A stretch of DNA of 64,000 bases from Hyphomicrobium_A sp963782555 (lineage in GTDB: Bacteria; Pseudomonadota; Alphaproteobacteria; Rhizobiales; Hyphomicrobiaceae): assembly GCA_963782555.1 (NCBI GenBank), contig CAWAKB010000001.1, positions 496,001 through 560,000 of the forward strand, in the 5' to 3' direction. Below the pieces are notes generated by a model. That model was not told the DNA's origin, made no database searches, and worked only from the letters and a program-made list of their open reading frames with translations. The position numbers and the translations under genes are program-made. Of this stretch, positions 25,655 through 34,926 are shown one piece after another. Every line of letters starts with the position of its first letter. Within the stretch, counting starts at the first letter, position 1.

Positions 25655-27445
25655 ATGCCGATCAGGCAGCTTTCGCCGGAGACCATCAACCGCATCGCCG
25701 CGGGCGAGGTGGTCGAGCGCCCGGCGAGCGTGGTCAAGGAGCTGGTGGAGAATGCGCTCGATGCCGGCGCAGCCGAGATCGACATCGTCACCGCCTCGGG
25801 CGGGCTGTCGCTCATCCGCGTCAGCGACGACGGTTGCGGCATGGGGCCCGATGACTTGGCTCTGTGCGTGGAACGCCACGCCACCTCTAAGCTCGGCGAC
25901 GAGGATTTGTTCGCCATCCGCACGCTGGGCTTTCGCGGCGAGGCGCTGCCCTCCATCGGCTCCATCGCCAAGCTGACGATCCTGTCGCGCGCGGATGGCG
26001 CGCCCGACGCTTTTGCCATCACCGTCGACCGCGGCGCCAAGGAGCCGATAAAGCCTGCCGCCGGCAACACCGGCACGCGCGTCGAGGTGCGCGATCTTTT
26101 CGCTTCCGTGCCGGCACGACTGAAGTTCATGAAATCCGAGCGCGCCCAGAACATGGCCGTCTCCGAGGTGGTGAAGCGGCTCGCCATGGCGCACCCGGAG
26201 GTCGGGTTCACGCTAACCACGGGCGAGCGCACCGGCTTGCGTTTTCCGCGCGAGGCAGCGGGCCCCGAGGGTCACCTGCAGCGTCTCGGGCGCATCATGG
26301 GCCGCGAGTTCTTAGGCGATGCGCTGAGCATTGCCGGCGCCCGCGAGGATGTCGCCGTCTCCGGCTTCGCTGGGCTGCCGACGCTGCATCGGCCTGACAC
26401 GGCCCAGCAGTATTTGTTCGTCAACTGCCGGCCGGTGAAGGACAAGCTCCTGATCGGTGCGGTGCGCGCGGCCTACGGCGACCTGATCCCGCGCGGGCGC
26501 CACCCGCTGTTGGCGCTGTTCGTCACGCTGCCGCCGGGCGAGGTCGACGTCAATGTGCACCCCGCGAAGGCAGAAGTGCGCTTCCGCGATGCCGGCAAAG
26601 TGCGCTCGCTCATCGTCAACGCGCTCGCCGCGGCGCTGCACGCCGCCGGGCATCGCGCCTCCGTGGGCGGGGGAGCTGCAACGCTCAACGAGCTCAAGCC
26701 CAACGTCGTGCCCTTCGAGCGCCCGCGGGCGCCGAGCTATGCGAGCGGGCGAAGCCCCGTCTCGTTCGGCCTCGCCGAGGCAATGCAGGCGCCGTTTGAG
26801 GCTTTCAGCGCGCCGAGCGCCGATGCGCGCGCGGCGGCCGACCCAGTGCCGGACACGCTGCTCGACCGACCGCTTGGGGCGGCGCGCGCGCAGCTGCACG
26901 AGACCTACATTGTGGCGCAGACGCGCGATGCGATCGTCATCGTCGACCAGCACGCCGCGCACGAGCGCCTCGTCTACGAGCGCATGAAGACGATGCTGGC
27001 GACAAGCGGCGTGGCACGCCAGGGGCTGCTGATCCCGGTCGTCGTCGACCTGAGCGAGGATGAGGCGACGGCGCTGGCCGAGCGGGCGGGCGAGCTCGCC
27101 GAGCTGGGCCTCGTCGTCGAGCCGTTCGGGCCGGGCGCGGTCGCCGTGCGCGAGACCCCGGCGCTGTTGGGCGACACCGACGTGCAAGGCCTGGTCAAGG
27201 ACCTTTCCGCCGACATCGCCGGCGAGGGCCAGGGCCTCGCCTTGAAGGAGCGGCTCGAAGCGGTGTGCGCGACGCTCGCCTGCCACGGCAGCGTGCGCGC
27301 CGGGCGCCGGCTCGCGCCGGACGAGATGAACGCGCTTTTGCGCGACATGGAGGCGACGCCCTATTCGGGTCAGTGCAACCACGGGCGCCCGACCCACGTG
27401 GAATTGAAGCTCGCCGATATCGACCGCCTCTTCGGCCGGCGCTGA
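25655..27445 (+). CDS. mutL: DNA mismatch repair protein MutL
   Basis: The 596-residue product starts at ATG 25655 after CAGGAGGGGAC. The GHKL ATPase part has VVKELVENALDAGA, SDDGCGM, RHATSKL and GFRGEALPSIGSI. The C-terminal part has VDQHAAHERLVYE, a match to the metal-endonuclease motif DQHA(x)2E(x)4E, plus ACHGSVRAG and CNHGRPTHVE, which go with it in nicking MutL proteins. So, unlike Escherichia coli MutL, this protein should nick DNA itself and does not need MutH. The linker (about 340-410) is Ala/Pro-rich. It couples MutS mismatch recognition to excision. Confidence 0.97.
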   Translation: MPIRQLSPETINRIAAGEVVERPASVVKELVENALDAGAAEIDIVTASGGLSLIRVSDDGCGMGPDDLALCVERHATSKLGDEDLFAIRTLGFRGEALPSIGSIAKLTILSRADGAPDAFAITVDRGAKEPIKPAAGNTGTRVEVRDLFASVPARLKFMKSERAQNMAVSEVVKRLAMAHPEVGFTLTTGERTGLRFPREAAGPEGHLQRLGRIMGREFLGDALSIAGAREDVAVSGFAGLPTLHRPDTAQQYLFVNCRPVKDKLLIGAVRAAYGDLIPRGRHPLLALFVTLPPGEVDVNVHPAKAEVRFRDAGKVRSLIVNALAAALHAAGHRASVGGGAATLNELKPNVVPFERPRAPSYASGRSPVSFGLAEAMQAPFEAFSAPSADARAAADPVPDTLLDRPLGAARAQLHETYIVAQTRDAIVIVDQHAAHERLVYERMKTMLATSGVARQGLLIPVVVDLSEDEATALAERAGELAELGLVVEPFGPGAVAVRETPALLGDTDVQGLVKDLSADIAGEGQGLALKERLEAVCATLACHGSVRAGRRLAPDEMNALLRDMEATPYSGQCNHGRPTHVELKLADIDRLFGRR

Positions 27446-27527
27446 CGTCCCGGCATTGATCCGGCGCAAGGCGTGCCGCAATCGCACGCGCTAACGCTTG
27501 CGTTTCAAAAAGCGGGGAGGGGATCAA

Positions 27528-28520
27528 ATGACTTCGACACTTCGAACCATGCTTATCGCCGCTGCGGTCACACTGGGCGTCAGCGCGGCGCAGGCCGACA
27601 GGCTCAGCGACTGCAAGGACGCCCACGTCGGGATGGCGCGGATCAAAGCGTGCAGCGAGCTGATCGACGCCAAGACGACGACGCCCGAAGTGCGCATCGA
27701 GGCCCACCGGGCGCGCGCCGACGCCTATGCCGAGCGGGCCGCCAATAAGGAGGCCATCGCCGACTATTCGGAGGCGCTGCGCCTGAAGGCCGACGACGGC
27801 GCATCTTACTACGGGCGCGGTCAGGCGCGGCTCGCCATGCGCGACGTTGACGGTGCCATCTCCGACTTTACCCAGGCGATCCGCACCATGGGCGAGCAGC
27901 CGGGCCTCTATGTCGCCCGCGGCTACGCGCAGCTCGTCAAGGGGAACGCCGGCAAATCGATCGCTGACTTCACGGTCGCCATCCGCCTCGATCCCAAGAA
28001 CGCCTCGGCCTTGAACAACCGCGGCCTCGCCTACCGCAAGAAAGGCGACCTCGACAACGCCATTAAGGACTACACCGCCGCCATCGGTCTCAACCCCATC
28101 TATGCGCTGGCCTACAACAACCGCGGCTACGTGTTCGAGGCGAAGGGCAACAAGAAAGCTGCCGCCGCCGATTTCCGCCGCGCGCTGTCGCTCGATCCCA
28201 CCCTCGTCGGCGCCAAGAAGGGCTTGAAGCGTTTGGGCGAGCCTCAAACCGTGTCGGTCGAGAGCGACAAGCTCATCGCGCAAGGCCGCGCGCTGGCTGA
28301 GAAGAACTGCGCCTGGTGCCATGCCATCGGCAAGACCGGCAACAGCCCCAATCCGCGCGCCCCGCCCTGGCGCGATCTCTACAAGCGTCACCCGATCCTG
28401 GCGCTGCGCGATCCGCTGACGCGGGGAATCGGCCGTCCGCACGACGAGATGTCGAAATTCGAGCTCTCCGATAACGAGATCGACACCATCGTCGCCTATA
28501 TCAACAGCCTCGGCCCGTGA
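27528..28520 (+). CDS. Periplasmic TPR protein fused to a C-terminal cytochrome c domain
   Basis: From ATG 27528 (GGGGAGGGG upstream) the product has 330 residues. A signal peptide (MLIAAAVTLGVSAAQA) is followed by about five tetratricopeptide repeats, residues 55-235, for example ALNNRGLAYRKKGDLDNAIK and ALAYNNRGYVFEAKGNKKAA. From residue 245 a small class I cytochrome c domain follows, with heme motif CAWCH and a candidate distal Met in DEMSKFELS before the closing helix NEIDTIVAYINSL. The TPR part should bind a partner protein, and the heme domain would carry electrons at that complex. The partner is not obvious from the neighbours (mutL upstream, pspC-like downstream). Confidence 0.88.
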   Translation: MTSTLRTMLIAAAVTLGVSAAQADRLSDCKDAHVGMARIKACSELIDAKTTTPEVRIEAHRARADAYAERAANKEAIADYSEALRLKADDGASYYGRGQARLAMRDVDGAISDFTQAIRTMGEQPGLYVARGYAQLVKGNAGKSIADFTVAIRLDPKNASALNNRGLAYRKKGDLDNAIKDYTAAIGLNPIYALAYNNRGYVFEAKGNKKAAAADFRRALSLDPTLVGAKKGLKRLGEPQTVSVESDKLIAQGRALAEKNCAWCHAIGKTGNSPNPRAPPWRDLYKRHPILALRDPLTRGIGRPHDEMSKFELSDNEIDTIVAYINSLGP

Positions 28521-28605
28521 ACTCTCAACTGAACTTTCGCGGCGCCGACGCGTTTATGGCATCCTGCGTGCTACGTACGGCGCTTCCCTTAACCTGACGC
28601 TCACC

Positions 28606-28815
28606 ATGTATGACGATCCCACCTCCGGACCTTTGATGCGCGTGCGCGAGGGCGCGCTCATCGGCGGCGTGTGCGGCGGCATCGCCAAGTGGCTGGGCTG
28701 GGACCCGACGCTGGTGCGCTTCGGCTACGTGGTGCTGTCGATCCTGTCGGCGGCCTTCCCCGGTATCCTCGTCTACATCCTTTTGTGGGTCTTGATGCCG
28801 CTCGAGCCCGCGTAG
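28606..28815 (+). CDS. PspC-domain protein
   Basis: The 69-residue protein is a single PspC domain: REGALIGGVCGGIAKWLGWD, then TLVRFGYVVLSILSAAFPGI and a second hydrophobic stretch ILVYILLWVLMPLE. The domain sits in the inner membrane and, in the phage-shock response, senses or relays membrane stress. Here no pspA or pspB is adjacent, so it is a stand-alone small member. It is the only gene in the gap between the TPR-cytochrome gene and rsmD, which converges with it. Confidence 0.9.
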   Translation: MYDDPTSGPLMRVREGALIGGVCGGIAKWLGWDPTLVRFGYVVLSILSAAFPGILVYILLWVLMPLEPA

Positions 28816-28874
28816 GCAGTCCGACATTGAGCGCTGACCCCCTCACCCGCCTCGCAGGCGCTCGGCTTACTTGT

Positions 28875-29435
28875 TCAATCTTTGTGGCGGGCGATGAGGA
28901 TTTGGGTGTCGCCCCAGGTGCGCCGGTCGATCTCAGCGAAGCCCGGCGGCAGGGCGACCTGAGCGTTGGCCCACTCCTCCAGGACGGCGAGTGCGCCGGG
29001 CGTCAGCCATCCGCCATCTGCCAAAGAGGTGAGTGCGCGCTCCCCTAGTCCCTTGCCGTAGGGCGGATCGAGGAACGCCAGCGTGAACGCCGCCATGGTC
29101 CCGGCGGGGCCCAAGTCGGTAGCGTCGCGGCGGAAGATGCGCGATTGCCCCGTGAGCTGCAGCGCCTCGATGTTGGTGCGGATCAGCGCGCGCGCCTCCG
29201 GGCTCTCCTCGACGAAGAGGCAGAACGCGGCCCCGCGCGAGACGGCCTCAAGCCCGAGCGCGCCGGTGCCGGCGAAAAGATCGATGACGCGCGCGCCCTC
29301 CAGCTCAAAGTCGTCGATCCCATGCTCCAGAATGTTGAACAGGGATTCGCGCACGCGATCGGCGGTCGGGCGCAGGCCCTCGTGCTTGGGCGCCGCGATG
29401 GCGCGGCCCCGGAACGTGCCGCCCACGATCCTCAT
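28875..29435 (-). CDS. rsmD: 16S rRNA (guanine(966)-N2)-methyltransferase RsmD
   Basis: The 186-residue product opens with MRIVGGTFRGRAIAAP and RPTADRVRESLFNIL, then the SAM motif VIDLFAGTGALGLEAVSRGA and the catalytic FLDPPYGKG (DPPY). This is a complete RsmD. It methylates N2 of G966 of 16S rRNA in the small subunit. Its start overlaps the stop of the preceding pseudouridine synthase gene by ATGA (29432-29435), a common pairing of rRNA-modification genes. Confidence 0.96.
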   Translation of the reverse strand: MRIVGGTFRGRAIAAPKHEGLRPTADRVRESLFNILEHGIDDFELEGARVIDLFAGTGALGLEAVSRGAAFCLFVEESPEARALIRTNIEALQLTGQSRIFRRDATDLGPAGTMAAFTLAFLDPPYGKGLGERALTSLADGGWLTPGALAVLEEWANAQVALPPGFAEIDRRTWGDTQILIARHKD

Positions 29436-30304
29436 GGGCTTGGGTCGGGCTTGCGTGCCTTGCGCCGCGCGCGCTCGGCCTCTGCCGGCCCATCGAGCCC
29501 GAGGTCGGCGGCGAGCCGGGTGCCGAGTTGCCCGGCGAGCACGCGCCGCTTCACGGCCTCGGCTCCGCCGGGCTTCAAGTCGAGCAGCTGGAACGGCCCG
29601 TAGGAGACGCGGATCAGGCGGTTCACGTCGAGGCCGAGGTGGGCGAGGATGCGCCGCACCTCGCGGTTCTTGCCTTCGCGCAGCGCCATGGTCAGCCACG
29701 CGTTGGCGCCTTGCACGCTGTCGAGCGTCGCCTCGATCGGCCTGTAGCGCACGCCCTCGATTTCGATGCCGTCCTTGAGCGCATCAAGCTGCGCCGGTGA
29801 GACGCGCCCATGCGCGCGCACGCGGTAGCGCCGGAGCCACCCTGTCGCCGGCAGCTCCAGATGGCGGGCGAGCGCGCCGTCGTTGGTGAGCAAGAGCAGC
29901 CCCTCGCTGTTGAAGTCGAGCCGCCCGATGGAGACGACGCGCGGCAATTCGGGCGGTAGGCTCGCAAACACCGTGGGACGCCCTTGCGGGTCCTTGTGGG
30001 CGGTGACGAGGCCCTTGGGCTTGTAATACCGCCACAGCTGAACCGGCTCGGCCAAGGGCAGCGGCTTGCCGTCGACGACCACCTTGTCCTTTGGTGTGAC
30101 CTCGAAGGCCGGCGTCTTCAGGATCTTTCCGTTGACGCTGACGCGGCCTTGGTCGATCCATCGCTCGGCCTCGCGGCGCGAGCACAGGCCGGCGCGGGCC
30201 AGCGCTTTGGCGATGCGCATCGGCTCGCCCGGCGCGTGTGGGGCGGCGGGCTCGCCTTCGCGCTTGCGGGGCGGTGGCCGTTTGGTGGAGTGAGCTTTGA
30301 CCAT
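29432..30304 (-). CDS. rluB: 23S/16S rRNA pseudouridine synthase, RsuA/RluB family
   Basis: From ATG 30304 the product has 290 residues; an upstream in-frame start at 30364 would add 20 unrelated residues. After a basic Pro-rich start comes an S4 RNA-binding domain (MRIAKALARAGLCSRREAER). The RsuA/RluB/E/F catalytic core has VSIGRLDFNSEGLLLLTNDG, with the catalytic Asp in GRLDFNSEG, and REGKNREVRRILAHLGLDVNRLIRVSYGPF. RluB (U2605 of 23S rRNA) is the best guess; RsuA is possible. The C-terminus is a basic tail. It overlaps rsmD downstream and is divergent from tadA. Confidence 0.9.
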   Translation of the reverse strand: MVKAHSTKRPPPRKREGEPAAPHAPGEPMRIAKALARAGLCSRREAERWIDQGRVSVNGKILKTPAFEVTPKDKVVVDGKPLPLAEPVQLWRYYKPKGLVTAHKDPQGRPTVFASLPPELPRVVSIGRLDFNSEGLLLLTNDGALARHLELPATGWLRRYRVRAHGRVSPAQLDALKDGIEIEGVRYRPIEATLDSVQGANAWLTMALREGKNREVRRILAHLGLDVNRLIRVSYGPFQLLDLKPGGAEAVKRRVLAGQLGTRLAADLGLDGPAEAERARRKARKPDPSP

Positions 30305-30337
30305 GGACTCGTTGGGTGCGGCTGAGGGGAGCCCCTT

Positions 30338-30796
30338 ATGACATCGCGGGACGAGTCGAGCCACATGGCACGTGCGCTCGCCGAGGCCGAAGCGGCGGGA
30401 AAGCGCGGCGAGGTACCGGTGGGTGCGGTGGTTTCAAGCCCCGATGGGGCGCTGCTTGCCGCCGCCGGTAACCGCACACGCGAATTGAACGATCCCACGG
30501 CACACGCCGAGCTGCTGGCCATCCGCGCCGCCTGCGAGGCGCTGGGCTCGGAGCGGCTCAGCGGCTGCGACCTTTACGTCACGCTCGAGCCCTGCGCCAT
30601 GTGCGCCGCCGCCATCTCATTTGCGCGCATCCGCCGCCTCTACTACGGCGCGCCCGACCCCAAGGGCGGCGGCGTGGAGCACGGCGCGCGCGTGTTCTCC
30701 CAAGAGACCTGCCACCATCGGCCGGAGATTTACGCCGGCATCGACGAGGCGCGCGCCGCAGCGCTGCTCAAGGCGTTTTTCCAGGAAAAGCGTTGA
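30338..30796 (+). CDS. tadA: tRNA-specific adenosine deaminase TadA
   Basis: The 152-residue protein has the cytidine/adenosine deaminase zinc site: THAELLAI (HAE) and LEPCAMCAAA (PCxxC). VPVGAVV precedes it and DPKGGGVEHG follows, as in TadA. It converts A34 to inosine in tRNA-Arg(ACG), which is essential for reading CGU/CGC/CGA codons. It is divergent from the pseudouridine synthase gene and converges with a patatin gene. Confidence 0.95.
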   Translation: MTSRDESSHMARALAEAEAAGKRGEVPVGAVVSSPDGALLAAAGNRTRELNDPTAHAELLAIRAACEALGSERLSGCDLYVTLEPCAMCAAAISFARIRRLYYGAPDPKGGGVEHGARVFSQETCHHRPEIYAGIDEARAAALLKAFFQEKR

Positions 30797-30802
30797 AGCT
30801 GC

Positions 30803-31804
30803 CTAGGATTTAGACGAGCGGCCGCGCCTGAGCAGCGGGCGCCGCGGTGCCCGCTTTCGGGCGGGGATTTCCTTTACGGCCTCCGGCGCCTCGATCGCCT
30901 CCACCGTCTCCAGCGTCTCCGCCTCCAAGACGCGCGCCAGCTGCGCTTTAAGCCGCTCCTTGGCCGGCGCGGCGGCAGCGAGGATCTCGTCGAGCTTCAT
31001 GAAGTCGAGGATCTGAAAGCGGCTGGTGCCGGCGTCGATGTAGACGTCGGGGTGGCGGGAGCGCAGCTTCTCCTTGATGATGGTGCGCTCGAAGATGAAG
31101 TTGGAGGCAAAGAGCGTCTCCCACGCTTTCGGCGACTGCTGCCCCGGACGGCGCACCGGCGCCCCGCTCACGTCGATGGCAACCGTCAGATCGGCCTCGC
31201 CGTTCAAGATGTCGAAAGGCAGCGGATTGACGAGGCCGCCGTCGATCAGGACGCGGCCTTCGAACATCACCGGCTCGAAGATGACGGGAAGCGCGATCGA
31301 GGCGGCGATCGCCTGGCGCAGTGGTCCGGAGGAGAAGATCACCGGCTCTTGCGCATAGAAGTCGGAGGCGACGATCTTCAACGGAATGGCGAGATGCTCG
31401 AAGTCGTGGCCGATGCCCGGCGGCAGGATGATGTCGAGGAGCCGGGCCGGAGCCAGGAAGGCCGAGCCCGCGGCGAACACGTTCCAGATGCGCCGCGTCG
31501 TCCGGACGCGCGCTGCGTAAAGGTCGCGCACGAGGTCGAGCCGCTTCTTCAAGACCTCTTGCGTGTGGGCGCGGATTTGCCGTCCGGTGAGGCCCGAGGC
31601 GTAGGCCGCGGCGAAGACGGCGCCGATCGAGGTGCCGGCGATGATCTTGGGGCGTAGTCCGAGCTCGTCGAAGGCTTCGAGGATGGGGATGTGCGCAAGC
31701 CCGCGTGCGCCGCCGCCGCCGAGCGCCAGCGCGATCGTAGGCTCGCGTGATTTGAGCGCGAGCGTGCGGTCGTTCACGGTAAGGGGTGCGGGCTTGTGCG
31801 TCAT
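30803..31804 (-). CDS. Patatin-like phospholipase (RssA type)
   Basis: From ATG 31804 the protein has 333 residues. The oxyanion loop is ALGGGGARGLAHI, the nucleophile elbow is GTSIGA (GxSxG), and the dyad Asp is in DGGLVNPLPF. Together these form a complete patatin Ser-Asp dyad. It should hydrolyse phospholipid or lysophospholipid acyl esters, probably at the inner membrane, as no signal peptide is present. The C-terminus (about 280-333) is a low-complexity Glu/Ala stretch ending in a basic tail, RKRAPRRPLLRRG. It converges with tadA, 6 bases apart. Confidence 0.9.
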   Translation of the reverse strand: MTHKPAPLTVNDRTLALKSREPTIALALGGGGARGLAHIPILEAFDELGLRPKIIAGTSIGAVFAAAYASGLTGRQIRAHTQEVLKKRLDLVRDLYAARVRTTRRIWNVFAAGSAFLAPARLLDIILPPGIGHDFEHLAIPLKIVASDFYAQEPVIFSSGPLRQAIAASIALPVIFEPVMFEGRVLIDGGLVNPLPFDILNGEADLTVAIDVSGAPVRRPGQQSPKAWETLFASNFIFERTIIKEKLRSRHPDVYIDAGTSRFQILDFMKLDEILAAAAPAKERLKAQLARVLEAETLETVEAIEAPEAVKEIPARKRAPRRPLLRRGRSSKS

Positions 31805-31979
31805 CGGGCCTGAGCGGGCGAGGGGCCTTTCGCGAATCGGGACGCAAGGGAGCATAGCATCCAAGTCTTACGGCCATTGTGACCGGCGGGGAATGGAAGT
31901 GAAAGCGCCCCCCGGTCCGGTATAGGCCAGATATAGGGCCGATGCGGGCGCGAGCCCACTTTCAGAAGCCGCATTTCTT

Positions 31980-33263
31980 TCATGTCTTGGCCTTCTCGCG
32001 AGCGAGGGCGCGCCAGCCGATGTCGGAGCGGCAGAAGCCTCCGGGCCAGTCGATCTTGGCGATGGCGGCATAGGCGCGGGCCTGCGCCTCGGCCACGGTG
32101 TTGGCCCGCGCGGTGACGTTCAAGATGCGTCCGCCGTTGGCGAGAAGGCGGTCGCCGTCGCGTTTGGTCCCCGCATGGAAGATCTCCACGCCTTCGGTCG
32201 CTGCCGCAGCGTCGAGCCCCTTGATCTCGGTGCCGAGCACCGGCTGCCCCGGATAGCCGTTGGCCGCCATGACGACGGTGATCGCCGCCTCACTGCGCCA
32301 TTCGAGCGCGATGGTGTCGAGATTGCCGTCGACGGTGGCCAGCAGCGCCGGCATGAGGTCGGACTTGAGACGCATCATAAGAACTTGCGTCTCCGGATCG
32401 CCGAAGCGGACGTTGTACTCGATCAGCTTCGGGCCCTCCTTGGTGATCATGAGGCCGGCGAACAGCAGGCCCTTGAACGGCGTGCCGCGCGCGGCCATCG
32501 CCGCCACCGTGGGCGTAATGATCTCATCCATCGTGCGGGCGATCATCGCCGGCGTCATCACGGGCGCCGGCGAATAGGCCCCCATGCCGCCGGTATTTAA
32601 TCCAGTATCGCCCTCGCCGACGCGCTTGTGGTCTTGAGCGGCGGCGAGCGGCAGCACGTTTTGCCCGTCGACGAGCGCAAAGAAGCTCACCTCCTCGCCG
32701 GTCAGGTATTCCTCGACGACGATCTCGGCGCCCGCGCTGCCGAAGGCGCCCGCAAAGCAGGCATCGATTGCCGCGTCGGCTTGCGCGCGCGTCTCGCAGA
32801 TCACCACGCCTTTGCCGGCGGCGAGCCCGTCGGCCTTGACGACCATCGGACCCGTCTTGCCTGCGAGGTGCTCTTTGGCGGAACCGGCATCGCTGAATCG
32901 GGCATAAGCTGCGGTCGGAATGCCGAACTCGCGCGCTAGGTCCTTGGTGAAGCCCTTGGAGGCCTCGAGCTGGGCCGCGGCCCGCGTCGGCCCGAAGCAT
33001 TTGATGCCGGTTGTGGCAAGATCGTCCACAAGCCCGGCGACGAGCGGGGCCTCGGGCCCGATGATGACGAGGCCGACGGCGTTATCCTTGCAAAAGCGCA
33101 TCACGGCTGCGTGGTCGGCCGCGGCTATTCCCACACATTCTGCCACGTCCGCAATTCCGCCGTTGCCGGGTGCACAATAGATCTTCTTGAGAAGCGGGCT
33201 TTCGCGCAGCTTCCAGGCCAGCGCGTGCTCGCGTCCGCCGGAGCCGATGAGGAGAACGTTCAT
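31980..33263 (-). CDS. purD: Phosphoribosylamine-glycine ligase
   Basis: The 427-residue product is a full-length GARS: MNVLLIGSGGREHALAWKL at the start, VIGPEAPLVAGLVDDL, then the ATP-grasp domain with MVVKADGLAAGKGVVIC, EEYLTGEEVSFFALVDG, HKRVGEGDTGLNTGGMGAYS and EYNVRFGDPETQVLMMRL. It joins glycine to 5-phosphoribosylamine, step 2 of de novo purine synthesis. It is divergent from xseA; 105 bases separate the starts. Confidence 0.97.
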   Translation of the reverse strand: MNVLLIGSGGREHALAWKLRESPLLKKIYCAPGNGGIADVAECVGIAAADHAAVMRFCKDNAVGLVIIGPEAPLVAGLVDDLATTGIKCFGPTRAAAQLEASKGFTKDLAREFGIPTAAYARFSDAGSAKEHLAGKTGPMVVKADGLAAGKGVVICETRAQADAAIDACFAGAFGSAGAEIVVEEYLTGEEVSFFALVDGQNVLPLAAAQDHKRVGEGDTGLNTGGMGAYSPAPVMTPAMIARTMDEIITPTVAAMAARGTPFKGLLFAGLMITKEGPKLIEYNVRFGDPETQVLMMRLKSDLMPALLATVDGNLDTIALEWRSEAAITVVMAANGYPGQPVLGTEIKGLDAAAATEGVEIFHAGTKRDGDRLLANGGRILNVTARANTVAEAQARAYAAIAKIDWPGGFCRSDIGWRALAREKAKT

Positions 33264-33368
33264 CGTTAAGCATCTCTCGAGCGTGGGGGATCTTTTGCCG
33301 CGCGATGCGCCGCCGGGTCGCGGACTGATGTATCATCGAATCGGAAAGCTACAAACGGGCCAGCAGCC

Positions 33369-34838
33369 GTGACGCAGACCGCCGCTCAGATGCCGCTCGG
33401 CGCCAATGTCGCCGAGTACACCGTCTCCGAGCTCTCGGGCGCCATCAAGCGCGCGCTCGAGGAGGGCTTCGGCTACGTGCGCCTGCGCGGCGAGGTGTCG
33501 GGCTTCCGCGGCCCGCACGCTTCGGGCCACTGCTACTTTGGCTTGAAGGACGACAAGGCCAAGATCGAGGCCGTCGTCTGGAAGGGCACCTACCAGCGGC
33601 TCAAAGTAAAGCCGCAGGAGGGTCTCGAGGTCGTCGTCCAGGGCCGCGTCACCACCTATCCCGGCTCCTCCAAATACCAGATCGTCATCGAGAGCCTGGA
33701 GCCCGCGGGTCTCGGCGCGCTGATGGCGCTCTTGGAAGAGCGCAAGCGCAAGCTCGCAGCCGAGGGCCTGTTCGATGAGGCGCGCAAAAGGGCGCGGCCC
33801 TACCTGCCGCGCCTCGTCGGCATTATCACCTCGCCGACCGGCGCCGTCATTCGCGACATGCTGCACGGATTCGAGGAGCGCTTCCCCACCCGCGTCATCG
33901 TGTGGCCGGTGCGCGTGCAGGGCGAGACCTGCGGCTCGGAGGTCGCCGCTGCGATCGCCGGCTTCAATGCATTGCCGGACCTGCTGCTGCGGCCCGACGT
34001 TCTCATCGTCGCCCGTGGCGGCGGCAGCCTGGAAGATCTGATGGGCTTCAACGAGGAGATCGTCGTGCGCGCGGTGGCGGCCAGCGCCATTCCCGTCATC
34101 TCCGCCGTCGGCCACGAGACCGACTGGACGCTCATCGATCTGGTCGCAGACGCGCGCGCGCCCACGCCCACCAAGGCAGCCGAGTGGGCCGTGCCGAAAT
34201 TTTCCGACCTCGCCGAGGGCACCGACAAGCTCGGCTTGCGGCTCTCGACCGCGGCGCGGCGCGCGCTCAATCAGGCGCGAACGCATTTGAAGGCGGCAGC
34301 GCGCGGGCTGCCGAAGCTTCAGGACATCGTCGCCCTCCCGCGCCAGCGCTTCGACGCGTGCGAGAAGCGCTTGGCGCGCGCGCTGCTCGCCAACACGCGC
34401 GCCCACCACACGCGCTATGTGCGTTTGTCCACGCGGCTGCGTCCTGGCGCCTTGTCGCAGCGTGTCGCACTGTGCGGGAGGGAGCTTGGCAGTCTCGACG
34501 CGCGTGCCGGCCAGGCGCTGCGCAACGTGATCATTGCCCGCCGCCGTCTGCTCGATGGGAACGCCAAGCTGCTCGCCTCCCTCAGCTACCAGAGCGTGCT
34601 CGAACGCGGCTTTGCGCTGGTGCGTGACGATGCAGGACGCACTGTGCGTGCCGCCGACGCGCTGCATCCGGGCGATCGGCTGCAAGTCGAATTCCATGAC
34701 GGAAGCGCGGAGGTCGAGACGCGCAGCGTCAACCTTACCGGTACGCGGCTGGAGACGCAGCCGGCGTCCGTGCCACACGATCCTGGTGTGCGGCGCGCCA
34801 AGCGGCGCGGTGGCACGGGCCAGGGCTCGCTCTTTTGA
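33369..34838 (+). CDS. xseA: Exodeoxyribonuclease VII large subunit
   Basis: The start is GTG 33369; the product has 489 residues. The N-terminal OB-fold has YTVSELSGAIKRALEEGFGY and VRLRGEVSGFRGPHASGHCY. The nuclease domain has LPRLVGIITSPTGAVIRDML, VARGGGSLEDLMGFNEE and VISAVGHETDWTLIDLVADA, then a long helical region and a basic C-terminus. It binds XseB subunits to degrade single-stranded DNA to oligonucleotides. xseB is not adjacent. A DUF2093 gene follows after 88 bases, as is common in Hyphomicrobiales. Confidence 0.96.
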   Translation: MTQTAAQMPLGANVAEYTVSELSGAIKRALEEGFGYVRLRGEVSGFRGPHASGHCYFGLKDDKAKIEAVVWKGTYQRLKVKPQEGLEVVVQGRVTTYPGSSKYQIVIESLEPAGLGALMALLEERKRKLAAEGLFDEARKRARPYLPRLVGIITSPTGAVIRDMLHGFEERFPTRVIVWPVRVQGETCGSEVAAAIAGFNALPDLLLRPDVLIVARGGGSLEDLMGFNEEIVVRAVAASAIPVISAVGHETDWTLIDLVADARAPTPTKAAEWAVPKFSDLAEGTDKLGLRLSTAARRALNQARTHLKAAARGLPKLQDIVALPRQRFDACEKRLARALLANTRAHHTRYVRLSTRLRPGALSQRVALCGRELGSLDARAGQALRNVIIARRRLLDGNAKLLASLSYQSVLERGFALVRDDAGRTVRAADALHPGDRLQVEFHDGSAEVETRSVNLTGTRLETQPASVPHDPGVRRAKRRGGTGQGSLF

Positions 34839-34926
34839 ACCAGACTATGCAACACTTGCTTGACGCGGCACGCACGATTGGCGATGTGAAGTGCCCAAAT
34901 CGCGGTAGGCGCAGTCAGAGGCGCAC

